Part shown: piece by piece, positions 11,665 through 23,181 of the stretch
Position numbering within the stretch: position 1 is the stretch's first letter
How the letters are laid out: the number at the start of each line of letters is the position of its first letter
DNA from: Shinisaurus crocodilurus
Lineage: Eukaryota > Chordata > Lepidosauria > Squamata > Shinisauridae
Direction: 5' to 3'
DNA length: 64,000 nt
NCBI GenBank assembly: GCA_021292165.1
Contig: CM037879.1
Span: 21,723,525 to 21,787,524 of the forward strand
The notes under the pieces: model-generated
The model's input: only the letters and a program-made list of their open reading frames with translations
Databases searched by the model: none
What the model was told of the DNA's origin: nothing
Program-made: the position numbers and the translations under genes

Positions 11665-12360
11665 GGTGCAACTGTGACCATAAACTCTCACTTGGATTAT
11701 TGCAATACATCGTATGTGGATCTGCCTTTGAAAATGTTCAAGAAACTTCAGTGAGTTCAGAAAAGAGCTGCAAGATGGACAATTAAATCAAATTACACCA
11801 GTGTTTCATCATCTACATTGGCTTCCAGTCCATTTCCGGGCCCAATTCAAAGCCCTATACGGCTTGGGACCAGGTTACTTGAAAGGTCACCTGCTCCCGC
11901 ATGTAGTACCTACTCAAAATTACCTGAGATCATATTCTGAGGCCATTCTCCTGGTGCCCCTGCCAAGTGAGGTGTGGAAGATGGCTACTGAAGAGAGAGC
12001 CTTTTTCTGTGGTGGCACCCTGGTGATGGAATGCCGTCTTCAGAGAGGCTCACCCTGGTATCTATGTTGTAGCCCTTTTTGGCATCAGGTGAAGACAGGC
12101 TCCCAAAATCTTTTTTTTAAATATTCTAGTAATCTAAGGGGTTGGGGGGATATTTTCTGAAATTTTAAAGTTCTGTTTAAACATCTCTTGTGCTGTTGAG
12201 AGTCCTGCTGTATTAATTTTACTCTTTGCATCCGAGTTTTTATGCTGTATTTTATATTTGGTTTTATGGTGCTGATTTGTATTTTAATATTTTATCATTA
12301 TAAGACAACCAAAGAACTTGGTTATTGGGCAGCATATACATGATGTAAATACATAAATAG
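11665..12360 (+). mobile_element. L2-like LINE 3' end
   Basis: Translation in shifting frames gives the C-terminal block seen in the better copy at 60443 (leucine-aspartate-tyrosine-cysteine motif, HxLHWLPVHFRAQFKALYGLG), followed by a long AT-rich 3' UTR ending ttattgggcagcatatacat. Frameshifted and dead. Confidence 0.75.
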
Positions 12361-12599
12361 TATATAGATCACCCATTATTGCTGTTGTGAATGGTCACCT
12401 TTCTTATCTGAAGTTTTACATATGAGTTCATAGGATTGTACTTCTACATTCTATTGCCATTTGACCTCAGTGTTTACTCTTTATTTTTACTCTACGCTGC
12501 AGACCTAAATATCTCTACTTTACTCTAAAAATGGCCACAACATCAGGCCAAAAAAGGGGACTTTTTTGTTCTCCCCTCATCCCCCTCTTTTTATCACCT

Positions 12600-12715
12600 A
12601 GCTTGACGAAGAGCTCTGGAGAACTCAAAATCTTGCACAATCGTTTGTGGAATTTTGGTTGGTCCAAATAAAGCTATTGCCCAACCGTGGGTTTTGGATC
12701 CTGGCATTGGTGAGC
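12600..12715 (+). mobile_element. Possible Penelope-like element end
   Basis: ttgacgaagagctctggaga and gaactcaaaatcttgcac are followed by ttttggttggtccaaataaa and ccgtgggttttgga. The same order occurs at 17880-17985. The first part resembles a CUGANGA - stem - GAAA layout. Assignment rests on family recall, so it is tentative. Confidence 0.45.
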
Positions 12716-12869
12716 AAATTAACTCCTGTAGAGAGTGAGATGAAAACCTGTTATCTCGATTCAGGCCATAAGTGATAGAATTGAACTTCTTTCATACTTG
12801 AGTCTCCTTTTGAAGTTCCTTGGAAAGGCTACTTTAAGGTCAGGAAAAGTGTGTGTATTTCATCTCACC

Positions 12870-12995
12870 AATAAACACACTTCATCCATTTGAAGAAGTG
12901 GGCTGTAGCCCACGAAAGCTTATGCCATAAATAATTTGTTAGTCTTTAACGTGTCACAAGATTCTTTGTAGTTTTTGCTGCAACAGGCTACCATG
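12870..12995 (+). mobile_element. Possible Penelope-like element end with ribozyme-like stem
   Basis: ttgaagaagtgggctgtagc followed by ccacgaaagcttatg forms a perfect 6-bp stem (GTGGGC/GCCCAC, loop TGTA) between TGAAGAA and GAAA. This vertebrate repeat also carries atttgttagtctttaacgtg. I recall it as a Penelope-type end but cannot prove that here. Confidence 0.45.
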
Positions 12996-13069
12996 GCTAA
13001 CCCTCTGGAAATAGTATATTTCAGATATGCCTATGAATCCAGCATCAGCATTTTGAGATCTACTTAGAG

Positions 13070-13195
13070 CAGAGGTGGGCAACCCATAGCCTTTCAGATA
13101 CGGTTGGACTCCAACTTCCACCAGCCCCAGTCAGCATGGCTGGTGGTCAGGAATGATGGGAGTTGTAGTCCAACATCATCTGGAGGGCCACAGAT
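13070..13195. mobile_element. Family C-like hAT MITE
   Basis: Starts CAGAGGTGGGCAACCCATAG, with gactccaacttccaccagcc and the mirror gggagttgtagtccaaca. Ends near ggagggccacagatacta. Confidence 0.7.
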
Positions 13196-13425
13196 ACTAT
13201 GGATGATCTTTCAGTTGCTTAACACATCTCAGCAGAATTTGCAACAAGAATAGGAGATCAACTGCCTTACTACATAGACAAGGGAAACAGCTGAAGAGAT
13301 GTGTAAGTCCCAGGCACAGATTTTAAAAAGCACCTTTAGTATTTCCAACAGGAAGACAAAAAAACTCCAAAAACCCAAACCCAAAGTATTTACACTCAGA
13401 ATAGTTTCAATTGCCAACCTGCCCC

Positions 13426-13483
13426 ATGCTGGGAGTTGTGTAGCCCTTTTTTCTCTCTAAACTTGCATAGGATTGCACCTTTA
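13426..13483. mobile_element. Family A MITE, right half only
   Basis: catgctgggagttgtgtagc then ttttttctctctaaacttgc and ataggattgcacctttag. The left half is missing. Confidence 0.7.
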
Positions 13484-13532
13484 GTGAAGCATGTTGTTTT
13501 CACAAAGTGGTGCTGGGGAGGAAAGGCACCAA

Positions 13533-13598
13533 AAGAAGAAGAAGAAGAAGAAGAAGAAGAAGAAGAAGAAGAAGAAGAAGAAGAAGAAGAAGAAGAAA
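13533..13598. repeat. (GAA)n microsatellite
   Basis: About 22 near-perfect GAA/AAG units. The long lysine- or leucine-only frames across it are artefacts of the repeat. Confidence 0.95.
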
Positions 13599-13599
13599 A

Positions 13600-14666
13600 A
13601 TAGAAGGAGAAGAGAAAGAGCAGGGCCTCAAGCTGATGCAGAAAGAAAAACTTATTCTGGTGGAATAAAAGTCACACGGATGCTGGAAGCGCGACACATT
13701 TTGATTTAAAACCTTCCTCAGAGGCAACTGAAATTGCTCCTGAAGATTTTAAATCAAACAGCACTGGGCTCCCTACAATTTGTTATTCTGCTGGAATGTT
13801 TTCCTCCCTGCTCCACGTTTTTCTCCTCCTTGTCTTCCATTTTTACAAGCGCGCAACTCGAACAGTCAGCTCCTGCCTCTAGTTTTTAAAAGGACTGAAT
13901 TCTAAATCAATTGCTGCACATATATTTGACTTTCAGAAGGGGTTTGGTTCTTCTAAACCCATTGACATGAAAGGGAAACTTAGCAAAATAAATTACGTGG
14001 TTGGCAGTGATTTGCGTGACTCAACAAGTAACTTGCCCTTTCCCGGGAACAAGACAATTGCATTGAAGTGCCTGAAATGGTGTTTGTCAGCTCCGAAGTG
14101 CTAACCTACTGTGATGTGGCACGGGTTGCTAAATGACTCAGCCATTGTTTCCACATGCAAAGGCAAGATGTGCCAATGAGCTAACATGACAAAGCAGTCC
14201 AAATGTTTACAACCCATATCGTGCCACTTACGGGCTCTCTTGAAAACCAGGACATGGCTTTCAGGGTTGCCAAATGGTATGCCTAAGTAACTTATGTTCT
14301 TTTGAAAATCATCCCCCACCAGAACTGGAAAGAAGCATTTAAACAGGAAGATGTTAAAATCCTCAGGGCAAAACAGTCAAAATGTCTTCCTTTTTAAACA
14401 AAAAAAGAGAAAAGCTTTTATGTAGTGGTTTTTTTTTTTAAACAGAACAAAGAAAAGAAATAGAACAAGAAAGTCAATCTCCAAGGTAACAAAAGAAGAC
14501 CATAAACAAAATAACTGCTAAATAGTCATGATAATAGTAATAATGTCCAGATATAATAATTTCCAGAGATAATAATTTAGGAAATAAAGAAAATAATAAG
14601 TTACAGAATAGAAAACATATATAATGCCTCCTGAAGAATGTGTTCTATTATGCCAAAACCCAATAA
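13600..14666. other. No gene recognised
   Basis: Mostly single-copy-looking DNA, with an A-rich stretch at 14395-14640. No exon or RNA gene seen. Confidence 0.35.
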
Positions 14667-14945
14667 GGGTGCAATCCTATGCATGTTCAGGCAGAAAAAA
14701 GTCCTACATCTCCCAGCATTCCCCAGCCAGCATGGCTGGCTGGGGAATGCTGGGAGATGTAGGACCTTTTTCTGTCTAAACCAGTGGTTCCCAACCTTGG
14801 GTCCCCAGATGTTGCTGGACTACAGCTCCCAGCATACCCAGCCAGCATGGCTAATGACAAGGGATGCTGAGAGCTGTAGTCCAACAACATCTGGGGACCC
14901 AAGGTTGGGAATCACTGGTCTAAACATCCACAGGATTGAGCCCTA
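14667..14945. mobile_element. Family A MITE split by a hAT MITE
   Basis: Left part gggtgcaatcctatgcatgt to ttttctgtctaaac, right part taaacatccacaggattgag. The two parts are interrupted by 14782-14917. Removing the insert and one target copy restores one continuous family A palindrome. Confidence 0.9.
14782..14917. mobile_element. hAT MITE (family B) nested in family A
   Basis: Ends CAGTGGTTCCCAACCTTGGG and CCCAAGGTTGGGAATCACTG; 136 bp, palindromic. Perfect 8-bp target duplication gtctaaac at 14774-14781 and 14918-14925. Confidence 0.93.
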
Positions 14946-15364
14946 AGCATCTTCTAATTCTGATCAAATGTGTTTTGATTCCGCCTACCTTGTTTTACTC
15001 TTATATAGCTGGCAATTTTTGCCATATTCATACAACTTCGATTCCCATTCAACAATCCTCAGGATTTGAGTCCATTTCCTTCTACTTTGCAGAAAAGTGC
15101 CTGGCAGCAATTCCTTCTCTTGTGTTTAAAGTCAAGCAGGAATATAAATCAGCAGGAGAGACAAACATGATATTGTCACAGTTTCACTGAAGAGCCTCCC
15201 ACACAATGAGGGGACATAAAAGCTGTGGTCTTTTCATACACATGAGGTGCAATTGCCTCATTATTAGGGAGCTTGGGGAAAAGTCTTCCTACAATTACAA
15301 GCAATTGCCAATGAACAAGACCTCTTTCTCAGTCTTCACAATGGAGGGAGGAAAGCTGGGAGGG

Positions 15365-15985
15365 ATCAACCAAAGTGGTCCAGGGCCTAGAGCAACCCCC
15401 TTATGAGGAAAGGTTACAACAACCGTGCTGGTTGTGCACCGTGCAATTTGCATAATTGCCCACGCAGCTTCCCGTGTTGTCCGAACCCGGCGAGGTGTGC
15501 AGCGGGAGGGGGGGTTCGAAGCCACCCCAGAACCCTACAAGAAGCCAGGGGTTCTGGGGTGGTTTCAAAACCACCCCCGCCGTGCACCTCACCAGTTTTG
15601 GACAACACAAGAAGCTGCGCGCCATGAGGGTAATTTGGCAAATCGTGTGATGCGCAACTGGTACACGCGGGGAAAGAAGCCACGGTGGATTCTTTTCCCC
15701 GTTGATCATGGGAATCCAGTCAGCATCTGGGAGTGCTTAGAGAAAAGCCAAGTGAGGAGAGACATGATAGAGGCGGCCATCAACTTGGATGGCTTTAAAA
15801 GGGGATTAGACAAATCCATGGTGGAGAAGGCTATCAATGGCTACTAGTCCTGATGGCTATACGCTACCTCCAGTATCAGAGGCAGTATGCCTATGCACGC
15901 CAGTTGCCGGGAGACACTGTGTGAACAGAATGCTGGACTAGACGGACCCTTGGTCTGATCTAGCGGGGCTCTTCTTAAGTGGGGT
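15365..15985 (+). mobile_element. CR1-like LINE 3' end with a palindromic insert
   Basis: gagcaacccccttatgagg at left and the same 3' region as 1890-2268 at right (tggatggctttaaaagggga; gaatgctggactagacgga). An unrelated palindromic block separates them. Confidence 0.75.
15425..15735. mobile_element. GC-rich palindromic insert
   Basis: gtgcaatttgcataattgcc and cgcagcttcccgtgttgtcc at left are mirrored by ggacaacacaagaagctgcg and ggtaatttggcaaatcgtg at right, around ccccagaaccctacaagaag / caggggttctggggtgg. Looks like a non-autonomous DNA transposon; borders are approximate. Confidence 0.65.
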
Positions 15986-16224
15986 CCTGTCCCGTCCCCC
16001 CACAAAGGATCTGGATTGGGACTGATGCTTTTTAATTCATTCATAAATGAATTGAGTTAGGTGGTGGCCAAGTCTGAAGGTGACACCAAAGCATCAATAA
16101 CTGGCAGAGCCCAATATGTATATCTGCAGCCTCCTCCCATTTCCCAGGATAAGACTGCAACCAAATGCAAACTCCATGGCTTCAACATCAACCACTTCTG
16201 GTGCGAAAATGGGGTTTGGGGGGA

Positions 16225-16545
16225 TTTACACCCCCTTCTCAGCAAGATCCTCATCTTTTCTCTCCCCGCCCCCTTTAGTCCACATTGGGGAGCAACATTT
16301 GGCCTTTGGTTCTAGGGGCTCAGGAAAGGCTAAAAGTGCATTCCCCCCTCCTTTTTAAAGGGAAACTGAGTTTGACAGGTGGCTGACAAAGCTCAGGGTC
16401 CCTTTAAATAGAGGGATTTGAGTGGGGGGAGCCTAGACTCTAGGACATACCCTAGAGGCTCAGGACAAAGGACAAAAGTTGCTCTCCCATGGAGACTAAA
16501 GGGGGGAAACAAAAAAGATGAGGATCTTGCTGAGAAGGGCACGTA
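16225..16545. repeat. Large foldback
   Basis: Left arm 16228-16325 (ttctcagcaagatcctcatc; tttggttctaggggctcagg) is mirrored by right arm 16450-16545 (cctagaggctcaggacaaag; gatgaggatcttgctgagaa) with a 120-bp spacer. No family name recognised. Confidence 0.75.
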
Positions 16546-17224
16546 AATCCTGTAAGAGCAAGATCCCTGTGGCTTGGGTTTCTCTTGACAGCTCACTGCG
16601 TAGAGAAGGGGGAGGGGATGGTTTTAAAAGCCTCTGCTGTGCAATGTTCAGGGTGAGCCCCTGGTGCCCCTTGGCAGTGGGCATCCCCCTGGACGTTGCC
16701 CCAGCCGAGCCTTGAAATCCGCCCCGTTTGTGCTCCAGAGAATGCGAGCATTTGTGCAAATGGGATTTTTTAAAAAATATTATTTTTGGGGGTGCACAGC
16801 TCTGTGCGCAATTTAAAAAAGCTGGACAGCCACAGGCAGCTCCTCTAAGGTGCGGCTGAGGCACCCTGGAGGGACTGCTCATGGATGCCAAAATGGGGAC
16901 CGCAAAAGGCTGGCTTGACAGCCGCCTTTTTCACAATCTCCCCCAAAAAGAAAGTTTCAAAGGGGAAAAAGGCATGGCGAGCCCAAAACGGCTCATGGCG
17001 GGCAGTGGGGGAAAGACTCATTGCTCCGAAGAGGATGTCCCCTGGGATACCTTCGAGAGGATTGAGTGGGGAGGAAGGGGGAGGGCCCCCATGATGTGCC
17101 CAATTGTCTGTCGGGCGCATGTGGGGTACGGTGGCCTATAAGCCACACCATGTAGCTTGCTACGCAGTGCGGCTTATCATGTCGTGTGAACCCACCCGGT
17201 GTGTAGCCGCTGTGAAAAGGGCAG
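16546..17224. other. GC-rich unassigned sequence
   Basis: Several long open frames exist on both strands because the composition is stop-poor. None matches a protein family I recognise, and none shows splice-bounded conservation signals. Confidence 0.3.
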
Positions 17225-17460
17225 ATTTCACGCTAGAGATTATTAGGAAAGGGACTGAAAATAAAACCGCCAGGATTGCAATGCCTTCATGCAATCTATG
17301 ATGCGGCCACATCTGGAATACGGTGTATGGGGTTCTGGTTGTCACACTTCAAAAAGGATATTGTAGAGATGGAAAAGGTGAAGAAAAGGGAAACCAAAAT
17401 CATCAGGGGGTTACAACTTCTCTGCAAAGGAAAAGCTGAAGTGTTTGGGGCTCCTTAGTT
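17225..17460 (+). mobile_element. CR1-like LINE fragment
   Basis: Parallels 1020-1260: gggactgaaaataaaaccgc, catctggaatacggtgtatg, caaaaaggatattgtagag. 3' end lost. Confidence 0.7.
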
Positions 17461-17879
17461 TTTATTTATGTATATTATACTATTGGAAAGTACAGTATAA
17501 ATATTAATTAGATTTCATTCAATAAAATAGTAATACACAATCAACATTAACTGTTTAAATTAGTGACACCAGAGTAATCAATCAGGTACATTCATTAAGC
17601 AGTACTATGGTATGTTTCAGAAAGTTCATTGGAGTAAATATTGGACTATTATGCTATCCAAAAATGTATTTCCATAGTGATCCGTGAGAGCTTGCCGGTG
17701 TTATTGCATTCCCTTTTTTATTAACATACATGATAAAACTATACCAGGTTTCAAATACATTGTTGGCTCCATTTTTTCTCTTTGTTCCTTTTTAGTTCTT
17801 GCAGTTCTTAGTCAGCCTTTTTTCTTTTCCCTATCTCTCCCCCCCCCCCGCCGCCCCCCCCAGCCTGCTCTTTGTAAGA

Positions 17880-17985
17880 TCTTGCCTGATGAAGAGATCT
17901 GGAGATCTATAAAGCTAGCACATTTTTTGTGATCTTTGAATTGGCCTAATTAAAGGTATTACACAATATAGATTTTGGAAGTTTT
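17880..17985 (+). mobile_element. Possible Penelope-like element end
   Basis: CTGATGA at 17886-17892 is followed by a GAGATC/GATCT hairpin and an AAA, then aattggcctaattaaaggta and atagattttgga. Same order as 12600-12715. A C-rich/G-poor tract lies just before (17840-17860). Confidence 0.45.
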
Positions 17986-18169
17986 CTTATGGCCAACAGG
18001 GCTGCCTTTGTTGTTAGTAGTCTAGTTAGTTTTTCTGACAGGACAATCATCCATAGCTGGTTGTACCAGAAATCAATTGAAAAACATGTTTTTGTTTTCC
18101 AGTTTATCTAGCAGCTACAAACATAAAAGTTAATTATTGTTTACAAAGCAATACCTTGTTTGACTGACA

Positions 18170-18250
18170 ATACAATCCTAAACAGATGCAAGTCCTGCTG
18201 AGTTCAATAGGGCTTACTTCCTTGAAGGTGTGTTTAGGATTGCAGCTTAA
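18170..18250. mobile_element. Short palindromic MITE (family E)
   Basis: ACAATCCTAAACAGATGCAAG at left is mirrored by gtgtgtttaggattgcagc, with a gagttcaatagggcttactt core. Half copies occur at 26790-26840 and 37190-37260. Confidence 0.65.
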
Positions 18251-18489
18251 GGAGGAACATGATACCAGTCTGGATACATATAGATAAATGCAAGCTCTGG
18301 AAATATCCATCTTGTTTTGGCTAAATCAACTGGTGGAAAGACACAAGCACATTTTTTTAAACAATTAAAAAAAAATTAAAACCAACTACGATTTCTTGAA
18401 ACAGGCTACAGCCCCTGTTGATAACCCCAAGCTGGTCAGGATGTCCTCCTTTCCACTGAGAAAAATGGACACTCATGGCTAGTATCGCT

Positions 18490-18882
18490 CAGGGGTGGCG
18501 CTAGGTACTGAAAAGATCCGGGGTTCAGGCCCTTGGGTATAAAACAAAAATGCACAAATTTGCATATGCTAATTTACATATGCTCTGAAGTGTGTGTGTG
18601 TGTGTGTGTGTGTGTTAAAAGGACTCTGTCTCCTAAGGACGCCTCTATTTGTAAAAAGGGGTGCACGGACAGGGCAGAGGAAGGCATTTGATTTCAGGGG
18701 GGGAAACTCAGGTAGAAAGATGGGGGGAGAGGCAGCAGGAGGGCAAAAAGCCAGCGAATCCAGGGGGATCAGATGCAACAGGGATCGTCAGGATAGCAGG
18801 GTGGTGGGGCAGAGGGCCTCCCAGAAATCTGGGCTCCAAATGAAAGATTCGGGCCTCCAGCCCTCGCAGACCACCGCCTCTG
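18490..18882 (+). mobile_element. hAT non-autonomous element (family F)
   Basis: Starts CAGGGGTGGCGCTAGG and ends ccaccgcctctg. Internal marks are tttgcatatgctaatttaca, a (TG)n at 18593-18614, and aggacgcctctatttgtaaa. Flanks gtatcgct and gtaccaat match only 5 of 8, so this is an older copy. Three other copies lie at 32662, 51329 and 63808. Confidence 0.8.
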
Positions 18883-19222
18883 GTACCAATGTTCCTTTCC
18901 TCTCTCTGTGGAACGGGACATCCTTCTACAGAATTTAAAGCAGCAGTGAGACCCTATGCAGGGTGGGACCCAGTCCATCCTCCAGCCTACAGAACCCGCT
19001 GGAGCAAGCACCAGCCACAGAAAGCATTCACCTCGTAATGATGGACACACAGCCTGCCACCTGGACATCAGTACATCAAATGCCCTCCAAGAGCGCACAT
19101 GTAACTGAAGCTGCTGTAATAGCAGTGATTCTGACTGTGTGAGCTATCATGCAATCTGGGGAAGAACTCACTCTGGCCCAACAGGCCAAGGCAACACACA
19201 TCTTTTACTCATCTGCTTAAGG

Positions 19223-19357
19223 CAGTGTTTCTCAACCTTGGGTCCCCAGATGTTTTTGGCCTACAACTCCCAGCATGCCCCAGCCAGCTATGCTGGCTGG
19301 GGTATGCTGGGAGTTGTAGGCCAAAAACATCTGGGGACCCAAGGTTGAGAAACACTG
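19223..19357. mobile_element. Family B hAT MITE
   Basis: Ends CAGTGTTTCTCAACCTTGGG and CCCAAGGTTGAGAAACACTG. Flanks gcttaagg and ccttaagg agree at 7 of 8. Near-perfect palindrome around ccccagccagctatgctggc. Confidence 0.9.
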
Positions 19358-19691
19358 CCTTAAGGTGAGCTTTGGATACCCTCCTACCCACAAACGTGCA
19401 AGGCTGAGCATGCGGGCGGTGGGGAAAGGTACACAAGTCAAAGGCACGCTCCCCATGCCTCACCACATGTGCATTCTAACCATGATGATTGTGCATGAAC
19501 AGGCCCTAGAAATTCACATCTGTGAAAGCAAAAAAAGCTGACAGAAATAGCCATCTGGCCATCCCATGCAGCCAACAGTGCTTTAGAGTTATTGGCAGAG
19601 TTGGATATAGGCCAGATGGGTTAGCATCGTTACGTTCCTGACATCCACTTCTCAAAATCATCCTACATGTTCTTCCCTAAATAAGTTAAAC

Positions 19692-19829
19692 CAGCCAACC
19701 CGAATCTGGGGCCCTCCAGGTGTTTGGGACTTCAACTCCCATCAGCCTCAGCCAGCATAGCCAATGGTCAGGAATGCTGGGAGTTGTAGTCCCAAACATC
19801 TGGAGGTCACCTGGCTGGGGAAGGCTAGG
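19692..19829. mobile_element. Family C palindromic MITE
   Basis: ggccctccaggtgtttggga at left is mirrored by tcccaaacatctggaggtca at right. Confidence 0.75.
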
Positions 19830-21303
19830 CTAAGCACAGAGCTGCACCTTGGTTGCTTCACTCTGTGATTGTGACAGTAGTCTGAAGGGCAAAGAACTGA
19901 ACTTAGGGCTGCCACTTTTATTCCCAACAGAGACTCCTCTGCGTTAACAGCTTGTAACAAGCAAACATTCAACAGGTGCAGCTTCCCCCCACACACACAC
20001 ACAAACGAAAGCTGTATCTGTTGAATTTCTGGCTTTCATGTCCCTAGGAGCCTCTGACAAGGAAAAAATAAGCTGTCCCAGCCATAATTGAACTGCAGGA
20101 CCGTCCTGTTACCTCCAGCCCTGCCATAAAAAGTTCCACCTCCATTTACAAGCTCACGTCTAACCTCTCAGTTAAACCAGTGCCAATGTAAAAAATATTT
20201 CACTTTTAAAACTAGGGACAAAATGTTTCCCCCTGAAGTCATTCTTTAAAAACAGCTACACTATTTTCTGCAGCAACATTTTTAAAAGGCCACCAGGGGC
20301 ACGGGACACACACCCGGCAAAATTAACTGGAGTGTGTGTGTGTGTGTGGGGGGAGAGATACTTATAACAGAAAATGCTATGCAAACATGATCAACTATAG
20401 CGAACAGCCTCACCTATAATTAAGGTACGGTAATCAACTAAACTGACTTTTTCGCAATCAGAAGCTCGTTAGAAAGCAATCTTAGGTATGACTCTGGTCT
20501 TGGCACACACAAATCTTCCTTCCAACTCCAAGGAAGTCAGACTCTGAAAGCGTGCCGCTTTGCAGTATCCAATTTTAGCCAAGCCTTTGACAGCTTCACC
20601 TATACTTATACGCAAAGAACAGCCACTGAAAATCAGCTAGCTCAAGAGCAGCAGACGTCTGTACACGACCTCCGCCGTGCAGACAGCAGTCTGGGGGGCA
20701 GAAGTCTATTTTGCCACACAAACCGGCCCTCTTTCAAGCAGTCACACACCATAATAAGGTCAGCGCCAACTAGCTCCAAGGATTTGGAGAGTTACGGAGC
20801 ACACAACCTCAGACAATATGACCCATAAATACGTGTATTTACAAGTTAGGTCCATGTTACAGCTCCTTTCGATTTGTTCAGTAACACTGAAAATGTGTGT
20901 GTGGAGGGGAAATCCTTTTCCTTTATGATTGAAACTAGGAGCAATTGTTTTTAATTAATTAAAATTTGGTAGGACTGGCACACCCCCAGAGCCCAGATAC
21001 CTGGCCCCAGAGCCGGCGTATCGAGGTAGAGAGACGGAAGCATCTCTTGGCCCCCCACCGCCTCTCTCTCAAAATTAGGGATTTCAAAGAGCTGTGCAGG
21101 CTTTATTTATTTATTGAAAGTTGATTTAAAAGGCCTTCATATGCACAGGATTGTCGAGGATGACTTCGGAGCCGAAAATAGATGCCACGGTTTTCAGTAC
21201 TTTTGTGTATGTTTTTCCTTCAATTTAACAATGCGAGAGAAGTACACGTGATTGTCTTTAAATTTTTACAAGTATTCCAGTAAAAATGTCATCATAATAT
21301 AAT
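19830..21303. other. Unique sequence, no gene seen
   Basis: Holds short (CA)n and (GT)n tracts (19988, 20333). No exon or RNA gene recognised. Confidence 0.35.
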
Positions 21304-21304
21304 A

Positions 21305-21428
21305 GTTGAGGGCGCAATCCCATGCATGTTTAGACAGAAAAAAAGCCCTACAACTCCCAGCATGCCAGGGGTATGCTGGAAGTTGCAAGCCTTTTTAATG
21401 TCTAAACATACATAGGATTGCACATTAA
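21305..21428. mobile_element. Family A palindromic MITE
   Basis: gggcgcaatcccatgcatgt at left, aacatacataggattgcac at right, acagaaaaaaagccctacaa arm. Confidence 0.8.
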
Positions 21429-22018
21429 ATCCCATTAAGAGAACAATCCTATGGCTGCTCAGACACTGTCTGAAGAGCCATAGGATACTGGCGCTACATC
21501 CTCGGGGGGGGGGGGATTCGAGCGGTGATTCTTCCCCGCCCACCCAGCCGCTGCAGAAAGCTCCGGCAGCAACTTCCTAACCCTTGGAAGGGGAGAAGGA
21601 AGGAGGAACGTGAGGTGCCCGTGGGGGAGAGCAGAGGGCGTGGATCCGCCAGTTCCACAAGCATCTCCATTCCTGTCCGTGCACACTGCCAGTTTAGAAA
21701 GCTAGATGAGCTCAGAGGCCTGCCTAGCTGAAAATGATACAACAGAGGACAAAGAGGCTGTAAAAACCTCTGGCATTTCTCCCACCCTACCTGTCTCTTG
21801 CTGGCAGGGCTTTGGATAGACGGAGGGTACAGAGATCAGACCCCTCCGTCTATTGAGCATCACTCTTTTAGGACTGCGCTCTGCTTAATTTCCCCCCGCA
21901 AATATTTCAGGACAAATACTTGCGGTCTATTGGGACGAAAACATTAACACTGGGTACTTCTTTTAGTTTTACTAAATACAAGTAAAATAAGCATCCAAAA
22001 TTAGGTTACTTTCTAGGG
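21429..22018. other. No gene recognised
   Basis: GC-rich patch 21490-21730 gives open frames on both strands, but none resembles a known protein. The segment tgctcagacactgtctgaag near 21455 contains a small hairpin. Confidence 0.3.
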
Positions 22019-22140
22019 CAGGGGTGGACAACTTGTGGCCCTCCAGATATTTTTTGGGTCTACAACGCCAATCTTCCCTAACCATCAACTATGCTAGTTA
22101 CAGCTGATGGAAGTTGTAGGCCAAAACATCTAGGGCACTG
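22019..22140. mobile_element. Family C-like hAT MITE
   Basis: Starts CAGGGGTGGACAACTTGTGG. The right end aggccaaaacatctagggca is decayed. Confidence 0.6.
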
Positions 22141-23046
22141 GAAAAAAATTCCTATGCAAATTACCCTAATGTATGTAGGATTTCGCCCCCAGAAAATTTT
22201 CCAATTCAAATTTTCCCAGAAAACCCACATCAATATTGGCAGCACTAAGAGCCGTCCATCTGGAAGCATCCCAAGCCTCTAAGTTGTGATCTGGATCCGG
22301 CACGTATATTAACAAATTTATATCTGAAAATGAAAGGGGAATGGCAAAAAAGCCAGAAGTAAAGCCACTGTGGAAAGTGGCTCAGTTTACAGCGTAAAAT
22401 ATAGACAAGACACTTTTACAGAACACAACGCGGCCCACTAATCATTCCAGAGACATCTTTTAGTCCAGTTTATACTATATCTGAAATGAAGACAACTGCC
22501 CCTCCCCCCCAAAAAAAAATCAATTACCAAAAAGACATTTGATCCTACACAGAACAGTGACCTCACCTTAGCACTGCCAGTCTGGAGTTACAAGCTGGAG
22601 TAATAGTTTCAAAATGGCCCATAAAAGTCACATTCCGGAAAACCAATCAATCAACACTCCTAGAACACGTTCTGGCCACCTTGTTCAAGACGATGCCCTG
22701 ATAAAAATCTAGAACTACAGCTTTGTTAGAATAAAGAGCCCCAAGAGGTGAGAAATCATTTTTGTCTGGCACACGGGTGCGTGCTTCAGCCAGCAGAACT
22801 AAACCTCTTTCTCTCTTTTTTATTACTTTAACACCTATTAAGCTTGTCACCTTTCTTAAACTACTACTGCACGCTGTAGAGCAGCTTGTTGCCACAAGAA
22901 AATTCAGCAGATGGAAGCTTTCGCTACCACTTGTCTCCACGCTGGGAAAAGCTTTACCTGCTAAACCTGTACGTACTTTGGGCTACTTCTAAAAGGGACA
23001 GCCAGTTAGAAAAGATGGCAACCCCCAGCCACTATATGCTGTAAAA
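22141..23046. other. Unique sequence, no gene seen
   Basis: No repeat or coding exon recognised. Confidence 0.35.
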
Positions 23047-23181
23047 CAGTGTCCTCCAACCTTGGGTCCCCAGATGTTTTTGGCCTACAACTCCCAGCAT
23101 GCCCCAGCCAGCCACGCTGGCTGGGGCATGCTGGGAGTTGTAGGCCAAAAACATCTGGGGACCCAAGGTTGGAGGACACTG
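23047..23181. mobile_element. Family B hAT MITE
   Basis: Ends CAGTGTCCTCCAACCTTGGG and CCCAAGGTTGGAGGACACTG with a perfect 8-bp target duplication ctgtaaaa (23039-23046, 23182-23189). Confidence 0.93.

Noticed and set aside
13491..13727. Poly-lysine and poly-leucine frames
   Set aside because: They are readings of the (GAA)n microsatellite.
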